This document shows, one piece after another, positions 1 to 6,599 of a stretch of 21,644 nt of DNA. This stretch comes from an uncultured Eubacteriales bacterium (GTDB lineage: Bacteria; Bacillota; Clostridia; Oscillospirales; Oscillospiraceae), in the NCBI GenBank assembly GCA_900547315.1, contig URGI01000030.1, positions 1 through 21,644 of the forward strand, written 5' to 3'. The notes under the pieces are model-generated. The model did no database searches and was not told the origin of the DNA. It was given only the letters and a program-made list of their open reading frames with translations. Every line of letters begins with the position of its first letter. Position 1 is the first letter of the stretch. The position numbers and the translations under genes are program-made.

Positions 1-1
1 T

Positions 2-7
2 TATAAT
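2..7 (+). promoter_or_regulatory. -10 element, likely promoter of the ABC-F leader transcript
   Basis: A consensus TATAAT hexamer lies at the very edge of the window, so its -35 element is outside and cannot be checked. Transcription would begin near position 13-15, placing the upstream ORF, antiterminator and terminator described below on the leader RNA of the ABC-F gene. Confidence 0.5.
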
Positions 8-39
8 ATAAATAGATTAAAACGAACGGAGGCGCACGA

Positions 40-60
40 GTGCACAATACTTCCTGCTGA
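40..60 (+). CDS. candidate regulatory leader peptide (6 aa) upstream of ABC-F gene
   Basis: GTG start followed by His-Asn-Thr-Ser-Cys and TGA. A GGAGG ribosome binding site at 28-32 lies 7 nt before the GTG, which is near-ideal spacing and the main reason to believe it is translated. Its last two sense codons (52-57) fall inside the 51-57 segment that pairs with the antiterminator strand, so ribosome position on this ORF would decide leader folding. The alternative small ORF at 72-95 has a poorly spaced Shine-Dalgarno sequence. Too short for homology support. Confidence 0.55.
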   Translation: MHNTSC

Positions 61-186
61 TTCATAAGGTGATGAAACAAAGTGACGGGGCATGAAATAT
101 GCTGCCCCATCTTTGCCGCGCCTTTTCGCAGGAAAGTGCATCAGCGCATCCGATTTATACCATGGCACCTCCATGCCATGTGAATT

Positions 187-221
187 TTCGGCTGCGGGTC
201 ATTTCCTGCGGCCGAATTTTT
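187..221 (+). terminator. rho-independent attenuator terminator before ABC-F gene
   Basis: A 12-bp stem (187-198 with 205-216, two G-U pairs) closes a TCATTT loop and is followed directly by TTTTT (217-221). It ends only 22 nt before the ABC-F start codon and would stop transcription unless 202-210 is captured by the upstream antiterminator strand. Confidence 0.8.
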
Positions 222-243
222 ATATGTACAGGGAGGGGCATAT

Positions 244-1731
244 ATGTCGCTTATTGATATAAAGAATCTCAGCTTTGCATACGATGGCAGCGCCGAAAAG
301 GTGTTCGACAACGTGAGCTTTCAGATAGACACCGGCTGGCGGCTCGGCTTCACCGGACGCAACGGCCGCGGCAAGACGACGTTTCTGAAGCTGCTGATGG
401 GTGAGCTTGAGTATACCGGCAGCATTTCCGCAAGCGTCAGCTTTGATTACTTCCCAATCGCGCTGCATGACACGTCGCTCCCCGTGTCGGAAGCACTCGC
501 GGAGGTCGTGGGCGACGGTGAGGAGTGGCGTCTGCGGCGTGAGATGGCAATGCTGGGGCTTGACGAAGCGCTGCTCGACCGACCGTTTGACTCGCTCTCA
601 GGCGGCGAGCGGACGAAGCTCCAGCTTGCGGCGATGTTCACGAACGAGAACGACTTCCTGCTGATCGACGAGCCGACGAACCATCTCGACGAGGCGGGAC
701 GCGAGCGCGTCGCGCGGTATCTGCGGCGCAAGCGCGGCTTCATCCTCGTCTCGCACGACCGGGCGTTTCTCGACGGCTGTGTTGACCACATTCTCTCGAT
801 AAACCGCGCGGATATAGAAGTGACCCAAGGCGATTTTTCCACGTGGCTTGAAAATAAGGAGCGGCGGGACAGATACGAGCTGGCGGAAAACGACCGGCTC
901 AAGAAGGAGATAGGCCGCCTCGAAGCCGCCGCGCGCGAAAAGGCGCAGTGGGCGGACAGGGCGGAGCGCGCGAAAATCGGCTTCGACCCGACGAAAACCG
1001 AGAAGAGCATGGGGCGCAGGGCGTACGAGGGTGCGAAGAGCAAGAAGTCGATGAAGCGCGCCAAGGCGATAGACCGGCGGATCCAGGATAGCATCGAGCA
1101 GAAATCGGAGCTGCTGAAAAATCTTGAAACGGCGGACGATCTGAAGCTCAGCCCGCTGCGGCACTATTCGGAGCGACTGCTGGAGCTGCGCGAGCTCGAG
1201 ATAGATTACGGAGCCGGGGCGATAGCGCAGCCGCTGAGCTTTGAACTGCGGCAGGGGCAGCGCATCGCGCTGCGCGGAGGCAATGGCTGCGGAAAATCTA
1301 GCGTTCTGAAGCTCATAAGCGGCGAAAATATCCCCCATACGGGCGAGATCTGGCGCGCGGGAGGGCTGAAAATTTCATACATCCCGCAGGACAGCTCGTT
1401 TCTGCGCGGCGATCTGCGCAGCTTTGCCCGCGAGCGGGGCATTGACGAGAGCCGGTTCAAAACCATTCTGCGCAAGCTGGACATGACGCGCGGGCATTTT
1501 GACCGCGACATGGCCAGTTTCAGCGCCGGACAGCGGAAAAAGGTGCTCATCGCGGCGAGCCTTTGCGAGCAGGCGCACGTGTATGTCTGGGACGAGCCGC
1601 TGAACTATATAGACCTGCTCTCGCGTATGCAGATAGAGGAGCTGCTGCTGAATACGGAGTCCACGATGATATTCGTCGAGCATGACCGCGCCTTCTGCGA
1701 CCATGTCGCGACTGACAGCATCTATATGTGA
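244..1731 (+). CDS. ABC-F ATPase, Lsa/Vga-like ribosomal protection protein
   Basis: This 495-residue protein has two ATP-binding cassettes and no membrane segments, as in ABC-F translation factors. Cassette 1 shows Walker A GRNGRGKTT (38-46), signature LSGGE (118-122) and Walker B with LLIDEPTNHLD (139-149). Cassette 2 shows Walker A GGNGCGKSS (345-353), a variant signature FSAGQ (426-430) and Walker B VYVWDEPLNYID (446-457). A charged, Lys/Arg-rich linker (about 205-300) corresponds to the P-site tRNA interaction region. Length and linker match the Lsa/Vga/CplR group, which removes lincosamides, pleuromutilins and streptogramin A from the 50S ribosome. The start follows GGGAGGGG at 231-238. 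The attenuator leader supports an antibiotic-inducible resistance role rather than an EttA/Uup-like housekeeping role. The drug spectrum cannot be read from sequence alone. Confidence 0.88.
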   Translation: MSLIDIKNLSFAYDGSAEKVFDNVSFQIDTGWRLGFTGRNGRGKTTFLKLLMGELEYTGSISASVSFDYFPIALHDTSLPVSEALAEVVGDGEEWRLRREMAMLGLDEALLDRPFDSLSGGERTKLQLAAMFTNENDFLLIDEPTNHLDEAGRERVARYLRRKRGFILVSHDRAFLDGCVDHILSINRADIEVTQGDFSTWLENKERRDRYELAENDRLKKEIGRLEAAAREKAQWADRAERAKIGFDPTKTEKSMGRRAYEGAKSKKSMKRAKAIDRRIQDSIEQKSELLKNLETADDLKLSPLRHYSERLLELRELEIDYGAGAIAQPLSFELRQGQRIALRGGNGCGKSSVLKLISGENIPHTGEIWRAGGLKISYIPQDSSFLRGDLRSFARERGIDESRFKTILRKLDMTRGHFDRDMASFSAGQRKKVLIAASLCEQAHVYVWDEPLNYIDLLSRMQIEELLLNTESTMIFVEHDRAFCDHVATDSIYM

Positions 1732-1742
1732 CCGGACGCGCC

Positions 1743-1772
1743 TTGCGGCGCACCGTTGCGGTGTGGTATAAT
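1743..1772 (+). promoter_or_regulatory. promoter of the fluoride riboswitch-crcB unit
   Basis: -35 TTGCGG (1743-1748), 18-bp spacer, consensus -10 TATAAT (1767-1772). The start site would be near 1779, at the 5' edge of the fluoride aptamer. A small GCGCC/GGCGC hairpin (1738-1742/1747-1751) overlaps the -35; it lacks a T-tract, so it is not a clear terminator for the ABC-F gene. Confidence 0.7.
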
Positions 1773-1774
1773 GA

Positions 1775-1866
1775 AAGCAAGGGAATGAAGTTCTCCCGCG
1801 GGGCAACCCGAAACCGTTGAAAAACTAATGACTTCTGCCTGTGTAACATGGCAGAAGTCATTTTTT
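1775..1866 (+). ncRNA. fluoride riboswitch (crcB motif) with intrinsic terminator
   Basis: The aptamer core is recognisable: GGGAATGAAGTTCTCCC (1781-1797), a CGGG-GCAA-CCCG hairpin with GNRA loop (1799-1810), the AACCG segment (1812-1816) and the conserved CTAATGACTTCTGCC run (1825-1839). The last element is also the 5' arm of a perfect 11-bp terminator, TGACTTCTGCC (1829-1839) with GGCAGAAGTCA (1850-1860), followed by TTTTTT (1861-1866). Known for the class: fluoride binding stabilises the aptamer, keeps the 5' arm out of the terminator and turns on the gene. The downstream gene encodes a fluoride channel, which confirms the assignment. Confidence 0.93.
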
Positions 1867-1878
1867 AGAGGTATGAAT

Positions 1879-2241
1879 ATGCTTAATTGTCTTGCCGTCG
1901 GAGCCGGCGGCTTTGTAGGCGCGGTGCTGCGCTATCTCGTGTCGATGATACCGCTGGATAAAACGGGGGCGTTTCCTGTGAACACCCTGCTGATAAACAT
2001 CCTCGGCGCGTTCGCTATCGGAGCCATTACGGCGCTTGGCGCGAAGACTGCGGGGCTTGACCCGCGGCTTACGCTGCTGCTCAAAACCGGCATATGCGGC
2101 GGCTTTACCACGTTTTCCACCTTCGCCCTTGAAACGGCGGGGCTTATGCAAAGCGGGCGTATCGGCGCCTCGGCGGCGTATATGCTGCTGAGCGTGACGC
2201 TGTCCGTCGCCGCGGTGCTTCTGGCCGAAGCGGTAGTGTGA
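1879..2241 (+). CDS. crcB: fluoride ion channel CrcB/Fluc
   Basis: A small four-helix membrane protein (120 aa from this start) that exports fluoride as a dual-topology dimer. Family motifs are visible: GAGGFVGAVLRY near the N terminus, FPVNTLLINILGAFAIG in helix 2 with the conserved Asn, and GICGGFTTFSTFALE with the GGxTTFSTF ion-path motif. The ATG at 1879 is preferred over in-frame ATG 1873 and the upstream start 1828, because AGAGG (1867-1871) is spaced 7 nt from it and 1828 lies inside the riboswitch terminator. Length fits the family (about 120-130 aa). The upstream fluoride riboswitch gives independent functional support. Confidence 0.95.
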   Translation: MLNCLAVGAGGFVGAVLRYLVSMIPLDKTGAFPVNTLLINILGAFAIGAITALGAKTAGLDPRLTLLLKTGICGGFTTFSTFALETAGLMQSGRIGASAAYMLLSVTLSVAAVLLAEAVV

Positions 2242-2251
2242 TGGGGGAATA

Positions 2252-2458
2252 GGGGGGACGGCCTGTATCTTTGCGTGGCCAGGTCTTTTGCCTAATGGCA
2301 GTAGACCGACTCTGGTGACCCCTCAGTCGGCTGATACCGCAGCAAGACAGTGGCGCGTCAGCGCCGAAAGGGTCGCCGGAGGGGAGACACGAGCAGCGGG
2401 TAAAAGACACCGTGCACATCAAATACCATCGTAGGAGACGGCCGCTGTGCCGTCCCGA
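2252..2458 (+). ncRNA. candidate structured non-coding RNA, family not assigned
   Basis: No credible protein is encoded here, but about 200 nt fold as a closed unit by eye. GGGACGGC (2255-2262) pairs with GCCGTCCC (2449-2456) and would close the whole element. Inside are hairpins 2282-2286/2303-2307 extended by TGCC/GGCA (2289-2292/2297-2300); CGACT/AGTCG (2307-2311/2325-2329); and GGCGC-GTCA-GCGCC (2352-2365). The loop GGTGACCC (2314-2321) can pair over 8 bp, including one G-U, with GGGTCGCC (2370-2377), a pseudoknot. The G-U pair favours the + strand. A local hairpin GACGGC/GCCGTC (2437-2442/2449-2454) competes with the closing stem. The size is compatible with orphan Firmicutes RNAs such as raiA, but I could not confirm any family. 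A degenerate MITE is the alternative. Confidence 0.45.
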
Positions 2459-2477
2459 TGTATTCTATTGCCCCTGC

Positions 2478-2717
2478 TCAGATCTCCTTATACATCGCGG
2501 CGGCGTTGGATTTGTTGGCGATCTCGTTGACCTCCGTGACCTCGACCTTGAGGGTGCGCTGGCCGAACGCAATCTCAATGACGTCGCCCACCTTGACCTG
2601 ATAGCTGGCCTTGACCTGCCGCCCGTTCACGCTCACGCGCTCGCCGTCGCAGGCGTCGTTCGCGACACTGCGGCGCTTTATCAGACGGGAGACCTTTAAA
2701 TATTTATCCAGTCTCAT
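2478..2717 (-). CDS. rqcP: S4-domain RNA-binding protein RqcP (Hsp15/YabO-like)
   Basis: This 79-residue protein is essentially one S4 domain: MRLDKYLKVSRLIKRR at the N terminus, then the VNGRQVKASYQVKVGD turn typical of the fold. RqcP works with RqcH on stalled 50S subunits in ribosome-associated quality control, adding C-terminal alanine tails. The start is preceded by GAGGAG on the minus strand. It lies 66 nt downstream of hup, but the hup terminator sits in between. Expression therefore needs terminator read-through or a promoter in that short gap; none is obvious. Confidence 0.85.
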   Translation of the reverse strand: MRLDKYLKVSRLIKRRSVANDACDGERVSVNGRQVKASYQVKVGDVIEIAFGQRTLKVEVTEVNEIANKSNAAAMYKEI

Positions 2718-2734
2718 ATTAACTCCTCAGTACC

Positions 2735-2772
2735 AAAAAGCAGCCGCATTAAAGCAAATGCGGCTGCTTTTT
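2735..2772 (-). terminator. bidirectional-looking rho-independent terminator after hup
   Basis: A 16-bp stem, AAAAAGCAGCCGCATT (2735-2750) with AATGCGGCTGCTTTTT (2757-2772), has T-runs on both strands. On the minus strand it follows the hup stop codon closely, so it terminates hup. Confidence 0.9.
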
Positions 2773-2783
2773 ATAATCAAAAA

Positions 2784-3059
2784 TTACTTGGTGACAGCCT
2801 CTTTAAGAGCCTTGCCGACCTTGAAGGAAGCAACGCGGGACGCGGGGATCTCGATCTCTTCCTTGGTCTTGGGGTTGCGGCCGATGCGAGCGCCGCGCTC
2901 CTTGACTTCGAACGCGCCGAAACCGACGAGCTGGACCTTGTCGCCTGCGGCCAGAGCCTCGGTGATGGTGTCGAATGCGGCGTTGACTGCCTTCTCGCTG
3001 TCCTTCTTGGACATGCCGGTCTTTTCTGCAACGGCAGATACGAGTTCAGCTTTATTCAT
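2784..3059 (-). CDS. hup: HU family histone-like DNA-binding protein
   Basis: At 91 residues this is a full-length HU. It begins [15 protein letters not shown], carries the dimerisation GFGAFEV motif and ends with the [11 protein letters not shown] helix; the DNA-binding arm contains [15 protein letters not shown] with the conserved proline. HU coats and bends the nucleoid DNA. The gene has its own good promoter (3171-3199), an AGGAGG ribosome binding site and a strong terminator, so it is expressed mainly as a single-gene unit with a leader of about 100 nt. Confidence 0.97.
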   Translation of the reverse strand: MNKAELVSAVAEKTGMSKKDSEKAVNAAFDTITEALAAGDKVQLVGFGAFEVKERGARIGRNPKTKEEIEIPASRVASFKVGKALKEAVTK

Positions 3060-3170
3060 GTGTGTATCCTCCTAAAAATGTGGCTCATGCCATGTTTATG
3101 ATGAGTCTGCCCGAAAATGCGGCAGAATACTCATTTCTTTATCTTTCTGCCCCGTAAGGCAACAACGCAG

Positions 3171-3199
3171 ATATTACCACAAAACCTGACTATTATCAA
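3171..3199 (-). promoter_or_regulatory. promoter of hup
   Basis: On the minus strand: -35 TTGATA (3199-3194), 17-bp spacer, -10 TAATAT (3176-3171). Both hexamers are close to the vegetative consensus. The rest of the 3060-3242 gap holds only the hup leader and the end of the flippase transcript; no clear terminator for the flippase was found. Confidence 0.75.
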
Positions 3200-3242
3200 G
3201 CCCTGTGCGTTGATTTTTAAAGCTTTTTTGCAATTCCGGCGC

Positions 3243-4886
3243 TCAGCGGATATGCAGCAGTTTTGCTATCTTTTCGCCGCCGGGGATGAGCTTCATATCC
3301 TCGCTCGTTACCGCGCGCAGCGCCACGACGGACACGACGTAGATCACCACCGCGACAATGACCGCGAGCAGCATGCTCGCCGCCGTCTGCTTCCAGCCGG
3401 AGCCGATAAAGCGGGAGGCAAGACCGTACACCGCCCAGGCGGAAGCGCCCATGGCGAGACTGGATATCAGCGGGCGGGCGAATATCCTGAGCAGGTGCGG
3501 CCGCTCGTCGAGCACGGCGCACATGAACACGAAGTTCAGAACCGTCATCGTGATATAGCTCACCAGCGTCCCGATAGGCGCGCCGTAGATATTTATCTGC
3601 CGCTGCGCGACGAGGAGCCAGTTGACCAGTATCTTGACAAGGCCGCCCACGATCATCGTTATCATCGTGAACTTCTCCTTGCCGGAGGCCTGAAGAATGG
3701 CGTTTTCCATCAGCACCACGCACACGAAGAACGACGCTATGCCCATCACCGCGAGAAGGCCGGGGCCGGCCTCGTTGCTGTTCGGGTAGAGGACGTTCAT
3801 GATGGGATCGGCCAGCACCGTAAGCCCCACGCCCATCGGCATGCCGATGACGGCGGAGATGCGCATGGAGTCTTCGCCGATCTTGGCGGCGTCCGTATGC
3901 GCGCGGCGCGCGATCGCGCCTGAGATCGCCGGAACTATGGCGACGGTGAGCGGAGTGATGAACGCGGCGGGGAGGTTGAAGAGCGTCTGCGCCTTGCCGT
4001 ACACGCCGTAGAGAACTTTGGCCTCGTAGTAGCTGAAGCCCGCGGCGGACTGGAGACGGTTCATGCACAGCTTGGAGTCGATGCTGTTGAGGATGGCCAT
4101 GATGCACGCGCCGAAGGCGATGGGGACGCCGATGGACAGGATGTTCTTGATTATCGTGCCCGTGGAATCGACGAGCTCATCGTCGTCCGGAGTGTCGTTC
4201 GGATCGTGTATTCCGGCGGAATAGGGCTCGGAGAGCCGGTCGTAGTTGCGGCACTTGTAAAACACCATGTACAGCAGCGACACGACCGAGCCGATGGACA
4301 CGCCGAGTATCGCGCCTGCCGACGCGGTCGGGCGGCCAAGCCCCTGCTTCATTGCAACCGAGGCGAGGATGAGTCCGGAGATGACCTTGAACAGCACCTC
4401 CAGCACCTCGTCTACGGTTGTCGGGATCATGTTGCCGTTGCCCTGACAATAGCCGCGGTAGGCCGAGACGAGGCACACGAGCAGGATCGCCGGAGCCATG
4501 GCGCGGATGCCGGGCGCGGCGTCGGGGTTTTCAAGGTAGGTCGCGGCGAGCCAGTCGGGCAGCAGGAACAGTATCAGCGCGAACACAAGGCCGATGACGA
4601 AAAACGTCCTGCGCGCAACGCGGAAGGTCTTTCCCTCCTGACGGGCGCGTCCGTTTGCGTCCGCCTCCGCGACAAGGCGCGACAGCGCCACCGGCAGACC
4701 GGCGGTCGCCAGCGCGAAAAAGACGTTGTATATATTGTAGGCGCTGAGGAACATGGAATATCCCTCGTCGCCGAGAATATTGCCGAGCGGGATCTTATAG
4801 ATGAAGCCCAGCAGCTTCATGATGATGACGCCAATAGTGAGGATGGCGGCGCCATGCATATAGTTTTGTCCTTTTACCCTGTCCAT
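3243..4886 (-). CDS. SpoVB/MurJ-family lipid flippase (MOP superfamily)
   Basis: A polytopic membrane protein of 547 residues with about 14 hydrophobic segments. The N terminus (GAAILTIGVIIMKLLGFIYK) and the following IPLGNILGDEGYSMF and ATAGLPVALSRLVAEA are typical of the SpoVB/YtgP branch of the MOP superfamily. That branch flips lipid-linked sugars such as lipid II across the membrane for peptidoglycan or cortex synthesis. The ATG at 4886 is chosen because AGGAGGG precedes it closely; a longer frame to 4970 has no such signal. A well-formed promoter lies at 4917-4945, so it can be expressed apart from the upstream oxidoreductase gene. Whether it is the vegetative MurJ or the sporulation SpoVB cannot be settled from sequence. 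Confidence 0.85.
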   Translation of the reverse strand: MDRVKGQNYMHGAAILTIGVIIMKLLGFIYKIPLGNILGDEGYSMFLSAYNIYNVFFALATAGLPVALSRLVAEADANGRARQEGKTFRVARRTFFVIGLVFALILFLLPDWLAATYLENPDAAPGIRAMAPAILLVCLVSAYRGYCQGNGNMIPTTVDEVLEVLFKVISGLILASVAMKQGLGRPTASAGAILGVSIGSVVSLLYMVFYKCRNYDRLSEPYSAGIHDPNDTPDDDELVDSTGTIIKNILSIGVPIAFGACIMAILNSIDSKLCMNRLQSAAGFSYYEAKVLYGVYGKAQTLFNLPAAFITPLTVAIVPAISGAIARRAHTDAAKIGEDSMRISAVIGMPMGVGLTVLADPIMNVLYPNSNEAGPGLLAVMGIASFFVCVVLMENAILQASGKEKFTMITMIVGGLVKILVNWLLVAQRQINIYGAPIGTLVSYITMTVLNFVFMCAVLDERPHLLRIFARPLISSLAMGASAWAVYGLASRFIGSGWKQTAASMLLAVIVAVVIYVVSVVALRAVTSEDMKLIPGGEKIAKLLHIR

Positions 4887-4916
4887 TGATTCCCTCCTTG
4901 CCGCCACATGCTTACC

Positions 4917-4945
4917 AATATACGCCTTATGCGGCAAGAAATCAA
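4917..4945 (-). promoter_or_regulatory. promoter of the flippase gene
   Basis: On the minus strand: -35 TTGATT (4945-4940), 17-bp spacer, -10 TATATT (4922-4917). It lies in the 80-nt gap after the oxidoreductase stop codon and implies a short leader of about 24 nt. Confidence 0.65.
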
Positions 4946-4966
4946 GGGAACGAGGGAATTTGCGGC

Positions 4967-6334
4967 TCATCGGGCGAGGATGTGGCGCGCGACGTGCACG
5001 CCGCTGGCGGAGGCGTGGGACAGGGAGTGCGTCACGCCGGAGCAGTCGCCGATGACATACAGGCCGTCACTCTTGGTCTGGAGGTTGTTGTCGATCTCGA
5101 CCTCCATGTTGTAGAACTTGACCTCGACGCCGTAGAGCAGGGTGTCGTCGTTCGCGGTGCCGGGGGCGATCTTGTCGAGCGCGTAGATCATCTCGATGAT
5201 GCCGTCGAGGATACGCTTGGGCATGACGAGGCTCAGGTCGCCGGGAGTGGCGGCGAGGGTCGGGGTGACGAAGCTCTCGTCGATGCGGCGCTGTGTACTG
5301 CGGCGGCCGCGGACGAGATCGCCGAAGCGCTGGACGATGACGCCGCCGCCAAGCATGTTGGACAGGCGCGCGATGCTCTCGCCGTAGCCGTTGGAATCCT
5401 TGAACGGCTCGGAAAAATGCTTGCTGACGAGCAGGGCGAAGTTGGTGTTCTCGGTGTGCTTGCTCTTGTCCTCGTAGCTGTGGCCGTTGACGGTGACGAT
5501 GCCGTTGGTGTTCTCGTTGACGACGACGCCGTGCGGGTTCATGCAGAAGGTGCGGACGAGGTCTTCAAACTTCTCGGTACGGTAGACGATCTTGCTCTCG
5601 TACAGCTCGTCGGTCAGGTGGGAGAACACGTCCGCGGGCAGTTCCACGCGCACGCCGATATCGACGCGGTTGGAGTGGGTGGGGATGTCCATGCTCTCGC
5701 AGACGGACTCCATCCACTTGCTGCCGCTGCGGCCGACGGAGACGACGCAGTATTTGCAGGTGTAGGCATTCCCTCCGGCCTCGACCTCGTAGCCGTCGCC
5801 GGTCTTCTTCACTCCGGTGACGGCGGTGTTGAAGTGGAAATCGACCTTGTCCTTCAGCTCGTCGAAAATGTTGCCGAGGACGACGTAGTTTATGTCGGTG
5901 CCGAGATGGCGGACCTGCGCGTCGAGCAGGTGCAGGCCGTTTTCAAGGCAGGTGCGCTTAATCTTGGTGTTGGCGGTGGAGTAGAGCTTGGTGCCCTCGC
6001 CGCCGTGGGAGAGGTTTATCTCGTCCACATACTTCATCAGGTCGATGGCTTCCTGCTTGCCGACATACTCGAACAGCGTGCCGCCGAACTGGTTCGTGAT
6101 GTTGTACTTACCATCGGAGAACGCGCCCGCGCCGCCGAAGCCGCTCATGATCGCGCAGGTGGGACACTTGACGCAGGATTTGACCTTCTTGCCGTCGATA
6201 GGGCATCTGCGCTTGTCAAGCGGCTTGCCCAGCTCAAATACGCCGATCTTCAGTGCTCTGTCTGCCTTCGCCAGTTCGTAGGCGGTAAATATTCCTCCGG
6301 GGCCTGCGCCCACGATGATAACGTCATAGTCCAT
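4967..6334 (-). CDS. FAD-dependent oxidoreductase (COG2509-like), substrate unknown
   Basis: A 455-residue flavoprotein. The Rossmann fold opens with DVIIVGAGPGG (4-14), and the C terminus carries the second flavin contact, DGLYVIGDCSG, followed by SHASASGVHVARHI. A cysteine-rich stretch (C44, C54, C57, C60) precedes SGFGGAGAFSDGKYN, a combination typical of the uncharacterised FAD-dependent dehydrogenases in COG2509. The cysteines could hold a metal or Fe-S cluster. The start at 6334 is preceded by GGAGAG with 7-nt spacing; the in-frame TTG at 6349 overlaps that site and is rejected. The gene has its own promoter with a palindrome at the start site. The reaction is not known for this family. 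Confidence 0.8.
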   Translation of the reverse strand: MDYDVIIVGAGPGGIFTAYELAKADRALKIGVFELGKPLDKRRCPIDGKKVKSCVKCPTCAIMSGFGGAGAFSDGKYNITNQFGGTLFEYVGKQEAIDLMKYVDEINLSHGGEGTKLYSTANTKIKRTCLENGLHLLDAQVRHLGTDINYVVLGNIFDELKDKVDFHFNTAVTGVKKTGDGYEVEAGGNAYTCKYCVVSVGRSGSKWMESVCESMDIPTHSNRVDIGVRVELPADVFSHLTDELYESKIVYRTEKFEDLVRTFCMNPHGVVVNENTNGIVTVNGHSYEDKSKHTENTNFALLVSKHFSEPFKDSNGYGESIARLSNMLGGGVIVQRFGDLVRGRRSTQRRIDESFVTPTLAATPGDLSLVMPKRILDGIIEMIYALDKIAPGTANDDTLLYGVEVKFYNMEVEIDNNLQTKSDGLYVIGDCSGVTHSLSHASASGVHVARHILAR

Positions 6335-6428
6335 GGTGCATCTCTCCAATCAGGCAAAAAAATAGCTGCCGCATATGCTATGCTCCCGAAAACAGGGAAT
6401 CAACAGCAGTAAAACGGCAGAAAACAAA

Positions 6429-6446
6429 GATATTGCTATCAATATC
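6429..6446. promoter_or_regulatory. palindrome at the oxidoreductase transcription start, candidate operator
   Basis: GATATTG-CTAT-CAATATC is a perfect 7-bp inverted repeat. It lies just downstream of the -10 of the oxidoreductase promoter, covering about +1 to +18. That is a usual place for a repressor site. It does not match a regulator site I can name with confidence. Confidence 0.4.
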
Positions 6447-6453
6447 CTCACTT

Positions 6454-6483
6454 AGAGTACCACGGTTCACAGCGGTTTGTCAA
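6454..6483 (-). promoter_or_regulatory. promoter of the FAD oxidoreductase gene
   Basis: On the minus strand: consensus -35 TTGACA (6483-6478), 18-bp spacer, -10 TACTCT (6459-6454). The leader to the start codon at 6334 is about 110 nt. Confidence 0.6.
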
Positions 6484-6540
6484 GTGAACTATGTGTGAAT
6501 AATGCTGCACGGGTGAAAAAGCCGCGCGCGGGGCGGAACA

Positions 6541-6569
6541 TTGCAAATATACCGGACGTCTGATAAAAT
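6541..6569 (+). promoter_or_regulatory. promoter of the small membrane-anchored protein gene
   Basis: -35 TTGCAA (6541-6546), 17-bp spacer, -10 TAAAAT (6564-6569). The leader to the ATG at 6600 is short, with GGAGGA just before the start. It is divergent from the oxidoreductase promoter. Confidence 0.7.
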
Positions 6570-6599
6570 AAAGGCAGAACAAAAACGGAGGAAAGCCCT

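Larger units (their letters stand above)
14..243 (+). promoter_or_regulatory. uORF-coupled transcription attenuator leader of the ABC-F gene
   Basis: The leader contains mutually exclusive pairings that can be read directly. TTCCTGC (51-57), the end of a short ORF, is complementary to GCAGGAA (128-134). The overlapping CGCAGGAAA (127-135) is perfectly complementary to TTTCCTGCG (202-210). That segment in turn is needed for the terminator stem 187-198/205-216. A separate 7-bp hairpin, CATGGCA/TGCCATG (161-167/174-180), lies inside the antiterminator loop, and GGGGCA/TGCCCC (87-92/103-108) forms another. Inferred mechanism: a ribosome stalled by antibiotic on the uORF covers 51-57, frees 127-135 to pair with 202-210, and so prevents termination. 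Leaders of this type are known for ABC-F resistance genes in Firmicutes (for example vmlR and lmo0919). The pairing is seen; the mechanism is inferred. Confidence 0.75.

Noticed and set aside
72..95. Second small ORF (7 codons) in the ABC-F leader
   Set aside because: Its Shine-Dalgarno-like AAGG is only about 2 nt from the ATG, and the frame does not overlap the switching segments, unlike the ORF at 40-60.
92..262. Open frame of 56 codons starting at ATG 92 through the ABC-F leader into the gene start
   Set aside because: Weak ribosome binding site, no recognisable features, and it runs across both arms of the attenuator terminator. It is most likely a chance frame, although translation through the terminator would affect regulation.
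4886..6412. 508-aa open frame on the + strand opposite the flavoprotein
   Set aside because: Antisense shadow in GC-rich DNA. The minus-strand frame has full FAD motifs; the + frame has low-complexity Val/Ala/Asp/Gly composition and no ribosome binding site.
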